Source: Loki-b32 sp048882645
GTDB lineage: Archaea > Asgardarchaeota > Lokiarchaeia > Sigyniarchaeales > SOKP01
NCBI GenBank assembly: GCA_048882645.1
Contig: JBHLRJ010000003.1
Span: forward strand, 1 to 64,000
Reading direction: 5' to 3'
Length of the DNA: 64,000 nucleotides
How positions within the stretch are numbered: the first letter of the stretch is position 1; each line of letters opens with the position of its first letter. Positions 1 to 9,499 of this stretch are shown here, in pieces. A program made the translations under genes and the position numbers. The notes beneath the pieces are model-generated. The model made no database searches, was not told where the DNA came from, and saw only the letters and a list, made by a program, of their open reading frames with translations.

Positions 1-863
1 ATCAATTGGGTGAAATATGAAGGTCCTAAAGTAAATGCTTTTAAAATTGCATATTGTAATAGGGAAGGTGCACATACAGTTAGGTAATCGTGTACTTTTC
101 TTATTCCATCCATTAATTCCTTAGTTGCAGCAGCATACCCTATCCTCCATCCTGTTATCGAAAAAGTTTTACTGAAGCCACTAATTGTAATAGTTCGGTC
201 ATGCATAGAGTCAAAGCTTCCAATGCTCTTATGCTTTAAGCTGTCATAGATGATATATTCATATATTTCATCAGTAATAACGAGGATATCATGATCTGTG
301 CATAAGTCAGAGATTAATTGGAGATCCTTTAAAGAGAAAACCTTTCCGGTAGGATTATGAGGTGAATTTAATATAATTGCTTTTGTTTTAGCGTTTATGC
401 TGCTTTTTAATATTTCACTATCAATATTAAATGATTCTTCAATTAAAGGTACAAATCTTGGTTTGCTTTGGGCTAATTGAGTCATAGGAACATAATTTTC
501 ATACCATGGTTCAAGGATAATGATCTCATCCCCTGGGTTAGTGATCGCAAGAATGCTGGAGGCTATTGCTTCACTCGCGCCACATGTTAGAGTTATCTCG
601 TCATAGGGATCAACAATAACATTATTGTAATCTTTCAATTTTTCTGCAATTTTTTTTCTTAAATCACTACGTCCATAGGTTATAGAATATTGATGTTCAT
701 CTTCCTCTATTCCTTCTTTAATCCCCTCTATGAGCTCTGTGGGAGGAGAAAAATCCGGCATTCCCTGTGAAAGATTAATAGCGTTGTTTTCAATAGCTTT
801 CCTTGTCATTTCTCTGATAACAGATTCCTGAAAAGATTCTAATTTTTTTGATAAATATTTCAT
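1..863 (-). CDS. Class I/II PLP-dependent aminotransferase, 3' end cut by window edge
   Basis: Reading the minus strand from ATG at 863 gives 287 codons with no stop before the window edge, so the C-terminus is missing. The family transfers amino groups between amino acids and 2-oxo acids in the cytoplasm. Visible landmarks are NLSQGMPDF near residue 30 (substrate-side loop), NSPHNPTGK (the Asn that contacts PLP), DEIYEY (the Asp that binds the pyridine nitrogen), and SGFSKTFSITGWRIGY near residue 230 with the Schiff-base Lys. The pattern is typical of aspartate/aromatic aminotransferases of the I-gamma type. Substrate cannot be told from sequence. The nearest gene on the other strand starts at 1062, so the 198 bases between are a divergent promoter region. 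Confidence 0.93.
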   Translation of the reverse strand, partial: MKYLSKKLESFQESVIREMTRKAIENNAINLSQGMPDFSPPTELIEGIKEGIEEDEHQYSITYGRSDLRKKIAEKLKDYNNVIVDPYDEITLTCGASEAIASSILAITNPGDEIIILEPWYENYVPMTQLAQSKPRFVPLIEESFNIDSEILKSSINAKTKAIILNSPHNPTGKVFSLKDLQLISDLCTDHDILVITDEIYEYIIYDSLKHKSIGSFDSMHDRTITISGFSKTFSITGWRIGYAAATKELMDGIRKVHDYLTVCAPSLLQYAILKAFTLGPSYFTQL

Positions 864-1061
864 TATACCCTATTCACCTGAAAAAACTCATCATTCTGAT
901 ATTTAGTTATGTTATTAATTGTCTTGTATAAATGCATATAGCTCCATTTAAAAATTTTTTTGAAGACAACAGTATGAAAATTTTTATAGGTAATTGATAA
1001 ACTTAAATGTAAAAAATAGATTTAAACTCAATTTAAGAAAAATAAGTAGGTGTGGATTTTA

Positions 1062-1709
1062 ATGCCAAAACGAAAACTAGCGAAAATAGTATTAGCAATA
1101 GGAATTTTGTGTCTTATTGCTGCTCCAATTTTAGGTTATTTTCTTAATAAATTACAATTATTCAACGTTGCTCCAGTCAATATAAGTGAAAATAGTGATA
1201 ATAATTTACAAGATGCATTCGCTTATCCAATTTCAATAGAGAAGAACAAGAAGTTAGTAGTTGAATTTTCAGTCTTTTATCCTAACGTATCAGCTACCAT
1301 AAAAATATTTGGAAAAGGTACTTATGATTCAGAAATTCTCCTTCATAGATCTCCTTCTATTCCTACTGGTCAGAATTTTGTTTACTCGCAGTTTGTATAC
1401 GGATCATTTTTTGTAGGATCAACGAATGCTCTAACAATTACTAATAATGGATATTGGTATATTGAATTTGCAGGCGGTGCTAGTGGAGCTAATCTTATCT
1501 CTTATCCTGGGAATTATGTAGTAGTTGTTTATGGATTCAATAGTGGACCTCCTAGTGACACCACAATAAGTTTTAATCTCATGATAAAAATTGATGGGCC
1601 TGGTGATCTATTAGAAGAAATATTTTACTATATTGGTGCAGGTATAATAGTATGTTTAGTTTTGTTTATCTCATATGGGTATTTTAAAAAATTACGGAGG
1701 GGGATATAG
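1062..1709 (+). CDS. Secreted/membrane-anchored protein, unknown family
   Basis: About 215 residues. An N-terminal basic stretch (MPKRK) is followed by a hydrophobic segment that looks like a signal anchor. Then comes an extracellular, Ser/Thr/Asn/Gly-rich region of about 150 residues with beta-strand character. A C-terminal transmembrane helix near residues 185-205 is followed by a basic tail. The topology suggests an externally facing domain held by one or two helices. A GTG at 1050 is in frame, but ATG at 1062 is preferred because a TAGGTG ribosome-site-like stretch lies just upstream and the signal anchor then begins properly. The stop is three bases before the next gene's ATG, so the two are probably co-transcribed. 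Family not recognised. Confidence 0.8.
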   Translation: MPKRKLAKIVLAIGILCLIAAPILGYFLNKLQLFNVAPVNISENSDNNLQDAFAYPISIEKNKKLVVEFSVFYPNVSATIKIFGKGTYDSEILLHRSPSIPTGQNFVYSQFVYGSFFVGSTNALTITNNGYWYIEFAGGASGANLISYPGNYVVVVYGFNSGPPSDTTISFNLMIKIDGPGDLLEEIFYYIGAGIIVCLVLFISYGYFKKLRRGI

Positions 1710-1712
1710 CAC

Positions 1713-2177
1713 ATGGGAGAAAGAAGCAGTTTTTTTGACAGTATACCAACTATGGATAAAAATAAAGCTACAAAGTATATCGTAAGGGGATTAATTATTG
1801 CAATATTATTTGGATTGATGATGATGATTAGTCGCTCAATTGCACAAAACGCATCGTCATGGGAAAATTTAGCAAATCAAGAAAATGAAATGAATTATTG
1901 GAATGGGGTGTATGGGTACAACGATTACTTACAAAGACAAGAAGAAATTGATCAAACAAGATATTGGATGGAATGGCAAGATGTTATTTTTATTAATATA
2001 GCACGAATAGGGGTAAATATTTCATTAATTTTTATCCTTGTAGGATTTTTAAGTTTTGCTCTGAATGATAAATTGGATGAAAGAACCCGGCGTATTTCAT
2101 TGATAATTTCAGGATTAATACTGTTTGTGTTGATGTTTACAACATTTTTCTCTGCGATTTCCATAACTGTAGTCTAA
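1713..2177 (+). CDS. Small multi-pass membrane protein, unknown
   Basis: This 154-residue protein has three hydrophobic segments: near residues 24-45, near 92-112 and near 127-150. A polar, Tyr/Gln/Asn/Trp-rich loop between the first two is probably external. A strong ribosome site (GGAGGGGG) lies inside the end of the previous gene, 10-16 bases before the ATG, which supports this start and translational coupling with the upstream membrane protein. No known domain recognised. The pairing suggests the two proteins act together at the cell surface, but that is inference only. Confidence 0.75.
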   Translation: MGERSSFFDSIPTMDKNKATKYIVRGLIIAILFGLMMMISRSIAQNASSWENLANQENEMNYWNGVYGYNDYLQRQEEIDQTRYWMEWQDVIFINIARIGVNISLIFILVGFLSFALNDKLDERTRRISLIISGLILFVLMFTTFFSAISITVV

Positions 2178-2321
2178 TTAACCATAATTATCTTTATTTT
2201 TTTCCTATAATCTTTTACTTCAATTTGATTAAATATTTTCTCCTTTTTTGGAAAGAATACAATTAAAATAAATAAAATAAACAAAAACTAAATCCTACTA
2301 ATAATTTGATAGGAAGATATT

Positions 2322-2595
2322 ATGGATTTACTGAAACTTAAAACAAAGATAAAAGAATTGGTTTTCTGATACTAATCCCCGATGTGGAATTTGCAACTTT
2401 ATCTGTGTAGCTGATCCTAAGAAGAGCAAAGGAACTCCATAATCTCCTCATTAGCTCTGGAAAAGTCTTTATAGTTGAGGAAGGGAAAGAATTCGTTAGA
2501 AAAATCGATAAGGAAGGAAAACAAATTACCTATTATCCTCCAACTGAAGAAGAATTCTTTTCAAAAGAAAAATTTAGAGAAATTAAAATAATTTT
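2322..2595 (+). pseudogene. Frameshifted small Cys-motif protein
   Basis: A ribosome-site-like GGAAG precedes ATG at 2322. Translation starts MDLLKLKTKIKELVF and stops at TGA (2367). Shifting frame there gives DTNPRCGICNFICVADPKK, with a CxxCxxxC motif. A second shift near 2425 then restores a long open stretch containing ELHNLLISSGKVFIVEEG and KQITYYPPTEEEFF. The joined product would be about 90 residues and reads as one sensible protein, perhaps a small metal-binding protein. Both shifts are repaired by removing one base. It may be a true pseudogene or carry sequencing errors. Its 3' end runs up to the convergent transporter gene. Confidence 0.5.
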
Positions 2596-2607
2596 ATGGC
2601 TAATTTA

Positions 2608-3891
2608 TTATTTCTTTGGAGGTTTTATTAGTAAAATCATTATAACCGCCATTACTGACATATAACCCATAAGGATAAATAGTACTAAATAGCTCCCTAA
2701 AGCTGTAACAAATAAATTTACCCCAACAGCTCCAATAAATCCCGCAATCCCATACGCCGTAAAAACTATTCCATAGTTTGGCCCTAAATTTTTTGATCCG
2801 AAAAGATCAGCTGTTGCGGTTGGAAAAAGACTAAAGTTCCCCCCAAAATTAAAATAAATCGCACATGTCATAATCAAAAAGTATATTTCATTGAAATTAG
2901 TGGTGAAGTAGAATAATAACAGAATTGCTTGGAAAGAAAACATCAATAGCATAGCTTTTTGATATGTTATTAAATCAGCCATCTTACCCCACACTATACG
3001 ACCTAAACCATTAAAAAGTGCTGCTAAGCTCCCTATTAGGACAAAATCGGATGTACCAATAATGTAAATGTAATTTTCAGATGCATCAACGGTTTTAGCA
3101 AACGCAGCATAAGACCCAATTACCATCAATCCAGAAATCGCACTTAATATAAAAGTTATCCATAGCATCCAAAATTGTGGTAATTTTATCATCTTATTAC
3201 GTTCAAATTCTATACCTGAGATTCCACTTTCCTCAGAAGGAGGTGGCGGTATCCAACCTTCAGGTTTCCAGCCTTCAGGCGGATTACTTAACGTAAAGGC
3301 ACCTACTATTACCAAAACGAGATAAATAACTCCTAAAACAATGAACATTGGTGGAATATTAGGAGCGATAGTTGCTCTAAAATTAACCGCATCAGTTTCT
3401 AGTCCTGTAGGATTCGCAAGAGCTTTAATTACAAAATTGAAAATAAACGAGCCAGCTCCGAAACCTGCCACAGCAATACCATTTATTAAACCTTTCTTGT
3501 CTGGAAACCATTTACCTGCAGAAGCTATAGGGCACACATATCCAAAACCAATTCCTGCCCCGAAAATAACACCATAAGTTATCAACAATCCTATGAAAGT
3601 TGTCATAAATGCTGATAATATGACGCCGCTTCCTATTAAAATACCTCCAAGTATAGCGATATTTCGAGGTCCATATTTTTGTTGTAATTTTCCTGCGAAA
3701 ATCATAGTGACGGCAAACGATAACAATCCTATACCAAATATGTAAACTGTCAATTCTCTCACTTCATATAAGTATGGGCTGATAAAAATAGTAAGTGTAC
3801 CCCATGAATAAATAGTACCCAAGGCTAACTGAATCATTATCGCACCAATAACAACAATCCAACGGTTTCTAACTTTATTCTCTACAGACAT
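2608..3891 (-). CDS. MFS transporter, OFA (oxalate/formate antiporter-like) family
   Basis: About 427 residues with 12 predicted membrane helices. The segment QLALGTIYSWGTLTIFISPY in helix 1 is the hallmark of the OFA family. FGAGIGFGYVCPIASAGKWF and KGLINGIAVAGFGAGSF are typical of helices 4-5. The family includes oxalate:formate exchangers and many carboxylate carriers, so a small organic acid is the likely substrate, but the specificity cannot be read. ATG at 3891 is favoured because the 13 extra residues from 3930 are not typical of the family. The central cytoplasmic loop carries the proline-rich stretch WIPPPPSEE. The gene stands alone, followed on the same strand (upstream of it) by the dehydrogenase pair. 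Confidence 0.9.
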   Translation of the reverse strand: MSVENKVRNRWIVVIGAIMIQLALGTIYSWGTLTIFISPYLYEVRELTVYIFGIGLLSFAVTMIFAGKLQQKYGPRNIAILGGILIGSGVILSAFMTTFIGLLITYGVIFGAGIGFGYVCPIASAGKWFPDKKGLINGIAVAGFGAGSFIFNFVIKALANPTGLETDAVNFRATIAPNIPPMFIVLGVIYLVLVIVGAFTLSNPPEGWKPEGWIPPPPSEESGISGIEFERNKMIKLPQFWMLWITFILSAISGLMVIGSYAAFAKTVDASENYIYIIGTSDFVLIGSLAALFNGLGRIVWGKMADLITYQKAMLLMFSFQAILLLFYFTTNFNEIYFLIMTCAIYFNFGGNFSLFPTATADLFGSKNLGPNYGIVFTAYGIAGFIGAVGVNLFVTALGSYLVLFILMGYMSVMAVIMILLIKPPKK

Positions 3892-4059
3892 TATTATATC
3901 AATCTTACGTATTACTAGTATTTTATTCAAATTATTTGAAGGTTAAAAAATTACTATTAATAATTTAGAAAAAAAAAGCTAATTTGTATACCTTCTTAAT
4001 AATTGCTTTATATGGTTTATTTATTTTTTCTTAAAAAAATCCTAGCTGAGGAAAATATT

Positions 4060-5061
4060 CTATTTCTCTTCAAATTTTTTCATAATCTCTTGTCTTCGCT
4101 TCTCTAATCGTTGCATTCTGTTAATCTCTTGCTCACGAAGTTCTGGTTTTAAATATTTCAAGTCATCCATAACTTTCATGGCACCTTCTTGCATTCTCGA
4201 AAGCACTTTTTGTTTCTCTTCTGGATCTAGTTGATATAACATTTTATAATATCTTTCCATACTCTCTTCAGGATCTTGAGGGATTCTTCCAGACAATAAT
4301 CCTCCTTCTACTTTAAGAGTTATACCAGTAATAAAACTGCTTGCATCTTCAGCTAGAAACAATGCTGCTTGGGCTATATCTTCTGGTAATCCTGCACGCC
4401 TAATAGGTTGCAAGTTTGCTAGATTTTCTTCCATTAGTTCCCCAAATTTTACAGCTGCTTTGGGTGATAAACCATAAGCTTGACCAAAGATACCTGTCAT
4501 AATACCTCCAGGCGCAATTGCATTTGCTCTTATTCCGAAAGCTCCCAATTCTACAGCAGCGATTCTCGTAAGCTGGACAATTCCTGCTTTAGAAAGTGAA
4601 TAAGGTAATGTACCCATCCCATGTTGAAAAGCCGCGACTGAACTAGTAGTTATGAAACACCCTGAACCTTGTTCTTTCATGATTGGAATCGAGTATTTCA
4701 TACATAAGAAAGCGGCACGTAGATGGATAGCTACAGTATGATCAAACTCCTCAGTGGGAACCTCCTCAATTGCACCAACAGGACCAGGATTACCAGCATT
4801 TGAAAAGACTATATCAAGTCGTCCAAATTTTTTAATAACAAGATCAATAGCTTTTTTTATATCAACCTCTTGAGATACATCTGTATGAATGTAAACTGCG
4901 TTAGGACCAAGTTCACTCGCAATTTTTTTTCCCATTTCATCCCATATGTCGGCTAATATGACCCCTTTACATCCTTCTTCAATGAACAGCTTCGATGTTG
5001 CTCTTCCTATTCCACCAGCTGCTCCTGTTATTAAGGCTACTTTATTATCTAATTTTCCCAT
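4060..5061 (-). CDS. Short-chain dehydrogenase/reductase (SDR), copy 1
   Basis: A Rossmann-fold NAD(P)-dependent oxidoreductase of 333 residues. TGAAGGIG (12-19) binds the cofactor. Asp38 at the end of strand 2 suggests a preference for NAD over NADP. NAG is at 88-90, and the catalytic Ser141, Tyr154 and Lys158 are all present. Classical SDRs are about 250 residues long. This one has an extra C-terminal, helical and charged extension of about 70 residues (from RIPQDPEESMERYY onward), which the neighbour also has. Substrate unknown; alcohol, 3-hydroxyacyl or sugar substrates are all possible. It is the downstream member of a tandem pair with 82 bases between the genes. Confidence 0.92.
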   Translation of the reverse strand: MGKLDNKVALITGAAGGIGRATSKLFIEEGCKGVILADIWDEMGKKIASELGPNAVYIHTDVSQEVDIKKAIDLVIKKFGRLDIVFSNAGNPGPVGAIEEVPTEEFDHTVAIHLRAAFLCMKYSIPIMKEQGSGCFITTSSVAAFQHGMGTLPYSLSKAGIVQLTRIAAVELGAFGIRANAIAPGGIMTGIFGQAYGLSPKAAVKFGELMEENLANLQPIRRAGLPEDIAQAALFLAEDASSFITGITLKVEGGLLSGRIPQDPEESMERYYKMLYQLDPEEKQKVLSRMQEGAMKVMDDLKYLKPELREQEINRMQRLEKRRQEIMKKFEEK

Positions 5062-5143
5062 AGTTCAACAAAATGAATGATTTTTTAATACTTTGATGAT
5101 TAAAAAGAAGGTTGAATAGAATTCTAGATCGATTTATCTCAAT

Positions 5144-6139
5144 TTATTTTTCTAGATTCAAGACTCTATTCCTTATTTTAGCTAATTTCATCATTCTTTT
5201 TATTTCCTTATCCCGAATTTTTGGCTTTAAATATTTCATTCTTTCCAGTGTTTTCTGAGCTCCTTCCTCTGCCATGTCTGCTATTATCTTTTGATCTTCC
5301 GAATCCAACTGACTAATCATATTAAACCATCTTTCTGTAGATTCTTCAGGATCTTGAGGGATTCTTCCAGATAACAGTCCTCCATCTACTTTAAGAGTTA
5401 TTCCAGTAATAAAACTACTAGAATTACTTGCTAAAAATAAAGCCGCTTGAGCAATATCTACTGGCAAACCGGAACGCCTAATTGCTTGATCTCCAGAAAT
5501 AGAATCTTTCATTAATTTACCCAGTTTTTCAGCTCCTTCACGAGATAACCCCATGCCCTGTCCAAAGATTCCAGTAGCTATAAAACCCGGTGCAATTGCA
5601 TTGGCTCTAATTCCATAAGCTCCTAATTCCACAGCGGCAAGACGTGCAAGATGGATTAATCCTGCTTTCGAAATTGAATAGGCTAATCCTCCCATTCCCT
5701 GTTGAAAACCCGCCACAGAACTTGTAAATATAAAGCATCCTGAACCTTGTTTTTTCATGATTAGTATTGAATGTTTCATAAATAAAAATGCAGCTCGAAG
5801 ATGGATAGCAATTGTTTGATCAAATTCATCTGTAGGGATTTCTTCAATTACTCCTCCAGGGCCAGGATTTCCTGCATTTGAAAATACAATGTCAAGCCTT
5901 CCAAACTTTTCAACAGTTATCTCAATAACTTTTATGATGTCATTTTCCTGAGACACATCTGCATGGATATATAATGCATTTGGACCAAGTTCTTTAGCAG
6001 TTTTTTCACCCATCTCATCCCAAATATCTACCATTACAACACCCTTAGCTCCTTCTTGAATAAAAAGTTTTGATGTTGCTCTACCTATACCGCCAGCAGC
6101 ACCTGTTATAAGTGCCACTTTCCCATCTAATTTTCCCAT
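5144..6139 (-). CDS. Short-chain dehydrogenase/reductase (SDR), copy 2
   Basis: A paralogue of the next gene downstream: colinear over its 331 residues, with the same TGAAGGIG loop (12-19), NAG (88-90) and catalytic Tyr154/Lys158. It shares the unusual C-terminal helical tail that begins RIPQDPEES. The N-termini, MGKLDGKVALITGAAGG and MGKLDNKVALITGAAGG, are almost identical, so the pair arose by tandem duplication. Divergence is spread along the chain, highest in the substrate loop (200-215) and the tail. This fits two enzymes with related but distinct substrates, or two subunits of one hetero-oligomer (inference). Confidence 0.92.
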   Translation of the reverse strand: MGKLDGKVALITGAAGGIGRATSKLFIQEGAKGVVMVDIWDEMGEKTAKELGPNALYIHADVSQENDIIKVIEITVEKFGRLDIVFSNAGNPGPGGVIEEIPTDEFDQTIAIHLRAAFLFMKHSILIMKKQGSGCFIFTSSVAGFQQGMGGLAYSISKAGLIHLARLAAVELGAYGIRANAIAPGFIATGIFGQGMGLSREGAEKLGKLMKDSISGDQAIRRSGLPVDIAQAALFLASNSSSFITGITLKVDGGLLSGRIPQDPEESTERWFNMISQLDSEDQKIIADMAEEGAQKTLERMKYLKPKIRDKEIKRMMKLAKIRNRVLNLEK

Positions 6140-6229
6140 AGTTTACAAAAAATGAATAATCAATTAATATTTTAATCATAAGACTACATTTGTTATAAGA
6201 ATATTAGATGGCATTTATTATCAAAATAT

Positions 6230-6868
6230 ATGGATTCAGAGAATAAAGATAATTCGACTAAATTAGATAAACGAGAAAAGATTCAGTTTTTTGATCTCTT
6301 TTTTGGCATATTTAATATATTTGTAATGGTGATCATGATACTATTAACACAAAAAAATTTATTACTCATAATTTTAGCCTATAGTTTTACCGTGTTAATG
6401 TTAATTGGATTATTTATGACTTATAAGGTACGAAATCCGTTTTATATATATTTTGTGTACGGTCCATTGCTCTGTGGTGCTTTTTATGCATTGCCCAGGC
6501 TAATATTAATTCCATTGGAGAATTTTAGTGCTGGAATCTTCGATTATATTATTTTCATTTGTGCTATTCTAGAAATTGGATATCTTATACAAATCACTAA
6601 AAATTCAACCTTTCTGGAAAATTTTGGACGGATCGCAAATATTGGATATTCTTGGAGGACTGGAAGAGCACAATATGACGCTACCCTTCAATATGCTATT
6701 ATGGATCCAGAAGCACTGCAGAAACAGCAAGAGCAAGCTCTCGAACAGGAATTAAGAGAGAAGCGCAAAAAAAAAGATTACAACAAGAGATTTCAAAGAA
6801 ATTCTATTATTGCAATATGTGTTATCTGTGTTATTGGATTTTACATATCTTATCTAATAGGACTTTAA
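6230..6868 (+). CDS. Multi-pass membrane protein with charged helical linker, unknown
   Basis: This protein has 212 residues. A charged N-terminus (about 20 residues) is followed by roughly four hydrophobic helices between residues 22 and 125. Next comes a cytosolic segment rich in Gln, Glu, Lys and Arg (about 145-190, including EALQKQQEQALEQELREK), likely a coiled coil. A final transmembrane helix closes the chain. It is divergent from the dehydrogenase pair, with 90 bases between the starts. No family recognised. Confidence 0.7.
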   Translation: MDSENKDNSTKLDKREKIQFFDLFFGIFNIFVMVIMILLTQKNLLLIILAYSFTVLMLIGLFMTYKVRNPFYIYFVYGPLLCGAFYALPRLILIPLENFSAGIFDYIIFICAILEIGYLIQITKNSTFLENFGRIANIGYSWRTGRAQYDATLQYAIMDPEALQKQQEQALEQELREKRKKKDYNKRFQRNSIIAICVICVIGFYISYLIGL

Positions 6869-7022
6869 GAAACAATTGATATACTTAATTCGGGATTTTT
6901 TAATTTTAGCTCATTTGGCTTCCATCTCTTTAAAAATGTAAGTTTATAATTACTACCATATTACTGTATTAAATTATCAAATTTATAACCCATTACTTTT
7001 CATTTCACAAGTTGCTAACATA

Positions 7023-7205
7023 ATGAAATATAAATTTACGATAAATTATCTAACGTTTGTAGTAAGCACCGCTCTGTATGTTTTAACGAGTTATATCGCA
7101 GCTGATTCTAAAGAAATGTTTTACTCTCTTTTAACTTTTGGATTGATGATAATAATGTTCATATTTTTATGTGTTCTTGTATTCTTTTTTGATGCTAGAA
7201 AATAA
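7023..7205 (+). CDS. Small two-helix membrane protein
   Basis: A 60-residue ORF of mostly hydrophobic residues with two predicted membrane helices (about 8-26 and 33-56). It follows the previous membrane protein by 154 bases on the same strand. There is no clear ribosome site, so the call rests on its membrane-protein composition and stand-alone position. Function unknown. Confidence 0.4.
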   Translation: MKYKFTINYLTFVVSTALYVLTSYIAADSKEMFYSLLTFGLMIIMFIFLCVLVFFFDARK

Positions 7206-7533
7206 TGAATGAATAATCGTTAGTGTCATCACTTTTTCCGAGTACTTCGTGCTAATTTTTTTAAAAATTTATATGATTCTGGCGTAAGTATATTCTTTTT
7301 TATCTTTTTATGATACACCTTGAACCGAGAAAGTGAGAAAGAAGTATATCATTATTTCTTGTATTCCCACCATAATCTTTATATTCTTTAATTTTCTTGT
7401 CATAATGGATTAAATTTGGAAATCCAGTTTAATTAAATCATATCACTTTGGTAAAATATAATAGCAAAATAATTAATATAAAGCAAAAATGAATTAATAG
7501 TAAATATACAATAATAAATCAATTTGGTGTAAA
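7206..7533. other. Intergenic region, no gene seen
   Basis: About 330 bases of A+T-rich DNA between a small membrane protein and the TPR gene. No open frame of interest, repeat or RNA-like structure is visible. The last 100 bases probably hold the promoter of the TPR operon. Confidence 0.6.
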
Positions 7534-9459
7534 ATGCCCGATTTTAAAAATTGGTTCAAAAAAATCAACCTTCCAATAACCTATGATTCTACGGTTGAAG
7601 ATGTGATTGAAACAAATTCTCAGCTGATAGATTTTAAAGTATTTGATGAATTTTTCCTCAGAGATGAAGGAATTACCATTAATAATTTTTTTAAGCTCCT
7701 CATTGAAGAAATTCTCAAATCGAGCCCCGACACTTTAGCATTGTTTAAAGATTTAAGTGTAATAAATCCTGAATTACTCACTAATATTAACAGAAAATGT
7801 GTTATTGCTAGCTATGACGTGGTAGATATAGAAACCGCGTTTGATGAGTTAGTCAATACAAAATTATTGGAAAAAAAAGCAGAAAGTGAATCGGAATATG
7901 AATATTTCATTGACAGGGTTCAATTAGAGTATGCAATAATAGCAGAAAAAAAAACTCATGAAAAAGCGCTAAAATACTATGAAACTAAGAAAAAAGTACT
8001 TGGTGAGGATAGAAATGATCTGGTTGAAGTTCTATTTCATAAGGCGGTAATTAACCCTAATGAAGAGTTAGTTTCTGAGTTTATTCAAATTATGGGTAAA
8101 CTTAGCATAATGGATTATGGATATGGAAATTTAGTCAATGTGGGGAAACTTTTACTTACTCTCGATGATAAATACAGTGCTCCAATTCAAGTTAGAATGG
8201 GAAATATTTATTCCGATTTAGGATACTTTAGAGAAGGAGAAAAGCAATATAAGGATGCTTTAGAGTCTTATAATAGGTTAGCAAAAAAATATTATAAGAT
8301 CTATTTACCTTATATTGCTGCTACTCAGAAAGCCCTTGGTAAACTTTATGTCGATCTAAAAAGATTTGAGGAAGCTGAAAAGGTTTTTCTCGAGATACTG
8401 GAGGTTTATAAAGAATTAGAAGAAAAGTTTTATGATGTCCATTCAACTGATATTGATCCTGAAGGTGAAGTCCCCGAGGCCGACTTCCATACCAAAGCTA
8501 TCGAAATCGATGATTTTGAGGATCCTGAGAGTTTATGTCAAGATGCGTTAAATGCCTACAATGAAGTAGCTCAAAAATATTATGACGTGTACTTACCTGA
8601 TGTAACAAGAACCCAATCTTATTTTGGAAACATATGGTTTGATACAAAACTTTTAGAAGAAACTGGAAAGAAATCTCCTGAGTCTTTAAACTATCCCAAA
8701 TTATTAGCAAAATTGAGTTATGATTCACATTTAGCTGACATTGCCACAACTCAAAATAATCTTGCGTTGATTTATCGTGAAATGGGGAGATTTGCTGAAG
8801 CAGAAAAAAGGCATCTTGAAGCCTTAAAAATTAGAAAAAAATTATTTGAGCAATACATCCAGAAAGAATCTCCAAATCTTGCTTTAACAATGATTGATCT
8901 TGGGGATCTCTATGTGATGTCATTTAGGTATGATGAGGCTGAGCCATTGTACCGAGATGCTTTACAAATCGCAAAGAATTTAGCCCTCCAAAATCCTGAG
9001 ATGTATTTAGTTCCTGTGGCTAATCTTCAGAACAAAATTGGCAATGTAAATGTAAATACGCAAGATTATGAAGAAGCAGAACCTATGTATCTAGACGCCC
9101 TCGAAGTCTATAAGAAATTAGCGAAAAGATTTCCTAAAATTTATTTAGCTCATGTTGCAATAATCCAAAATAACCTTGGTAATCTGTATATACATTCAAG
9201 AGAATTAGATAAAGCTCAAGAATACCTTAATGCCGCACTAAAGTCTGATCCTAACAATGATGATGTTTTATATAGCCATGCATGCCTTGAATCCCTTAAA
9301 AATAACAAGGAAAAAGCATTAGAATTTTTATCTAAAGCAATAGAAGTTAATAAAAAAGTAGCTGAATGGGCTCTGATGGATAATTATTTCGAAAGTATTA
9401 AGGATTTAAAAGAATTTAAGGAATTAACTGGTCAAGAGATTAAAACTACACAGGAATAA
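7534..9459 (+). CDS. TPR repeat protein (kinesin-light-chain-like repeats)
   Basis: This 641-residue protein has a non-repetitive N-terminal region of about 200 residues, helical and including a stretch of winged-helix-like character around 80-130. It is followed by long TPR units of the 42-residue type. Recurring signatures are LGKLYVDLKRFEEAEKVFLEI, LALIYREMGRFAEAEKRHLEAL and LGNLYIHSRELDKAQEYL, often with ATTQNNL or AIIQNNL at the helix starts. Such repeats bind other proteins and recur in NLR-like and STAND signalling proteins, but no NTPase is visible here. The two following genes are on the same strand with gaps of 40 and 26 bases, so a three-gene operon with the NADAR gene is likely. 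Confidence 0.88.
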   Translation: MPDFKNWFKKINLPITYDSTVEDVIETNSQLIDFKVFDEFFLRDEGITINNFFKLLIEEILKSSPDTLALFKDLSVINPELLTNINRKCVIASYDVVDIETAFDELVNTKLLEKKAESESEYEYFIDRVQLEYAIIAEKKTHEKALKYYETKKKVLGEDRNDLVEVLFHKAVINPNEELVSEFIQIMGKLSIMDYGYGNLVNVGKLLLTLDDKYSAPIQVRMGNIYSDLGYFREGEKQYKDALESYNRLAKKYYKIYLPYIAATQKALGKLYVDLKRFEEAEKVFLEILEVYKELEEKFYDVHSTDIDPEGEVPEADFHTKAIEIDDFEDPESLCQDALNAYNEVAQKYYDVYLPDVTRTQSYFGNIWFDTKLLEETGKKSPESLNYPKLLAKLSYDSHLADIATTQNNLALIYREMGRFAEAEKRHLEALKIRKKLFEQYIQKESPNLALTMIDLGDLYVMSFRYDEAEPLYRDALQIAKNLALQNPEMYLVPVANLQNKIGNVNVNTQDYEEAEPMYLDALEVYKKLAKRFPKIYLAHVAIIQNNLGNLYIHSRELDKAQEYLNAALKSDPNNDDVLYSHACLESLKNNKEKALEFLSKAIEVNKKVAEWALMDNYFESIKDLKEFKELTGQEIKTTQE

Positions 9460-9499
9460 GAATAAAAAGTATATAACATTAATATTTGAGCGAAAAAAG

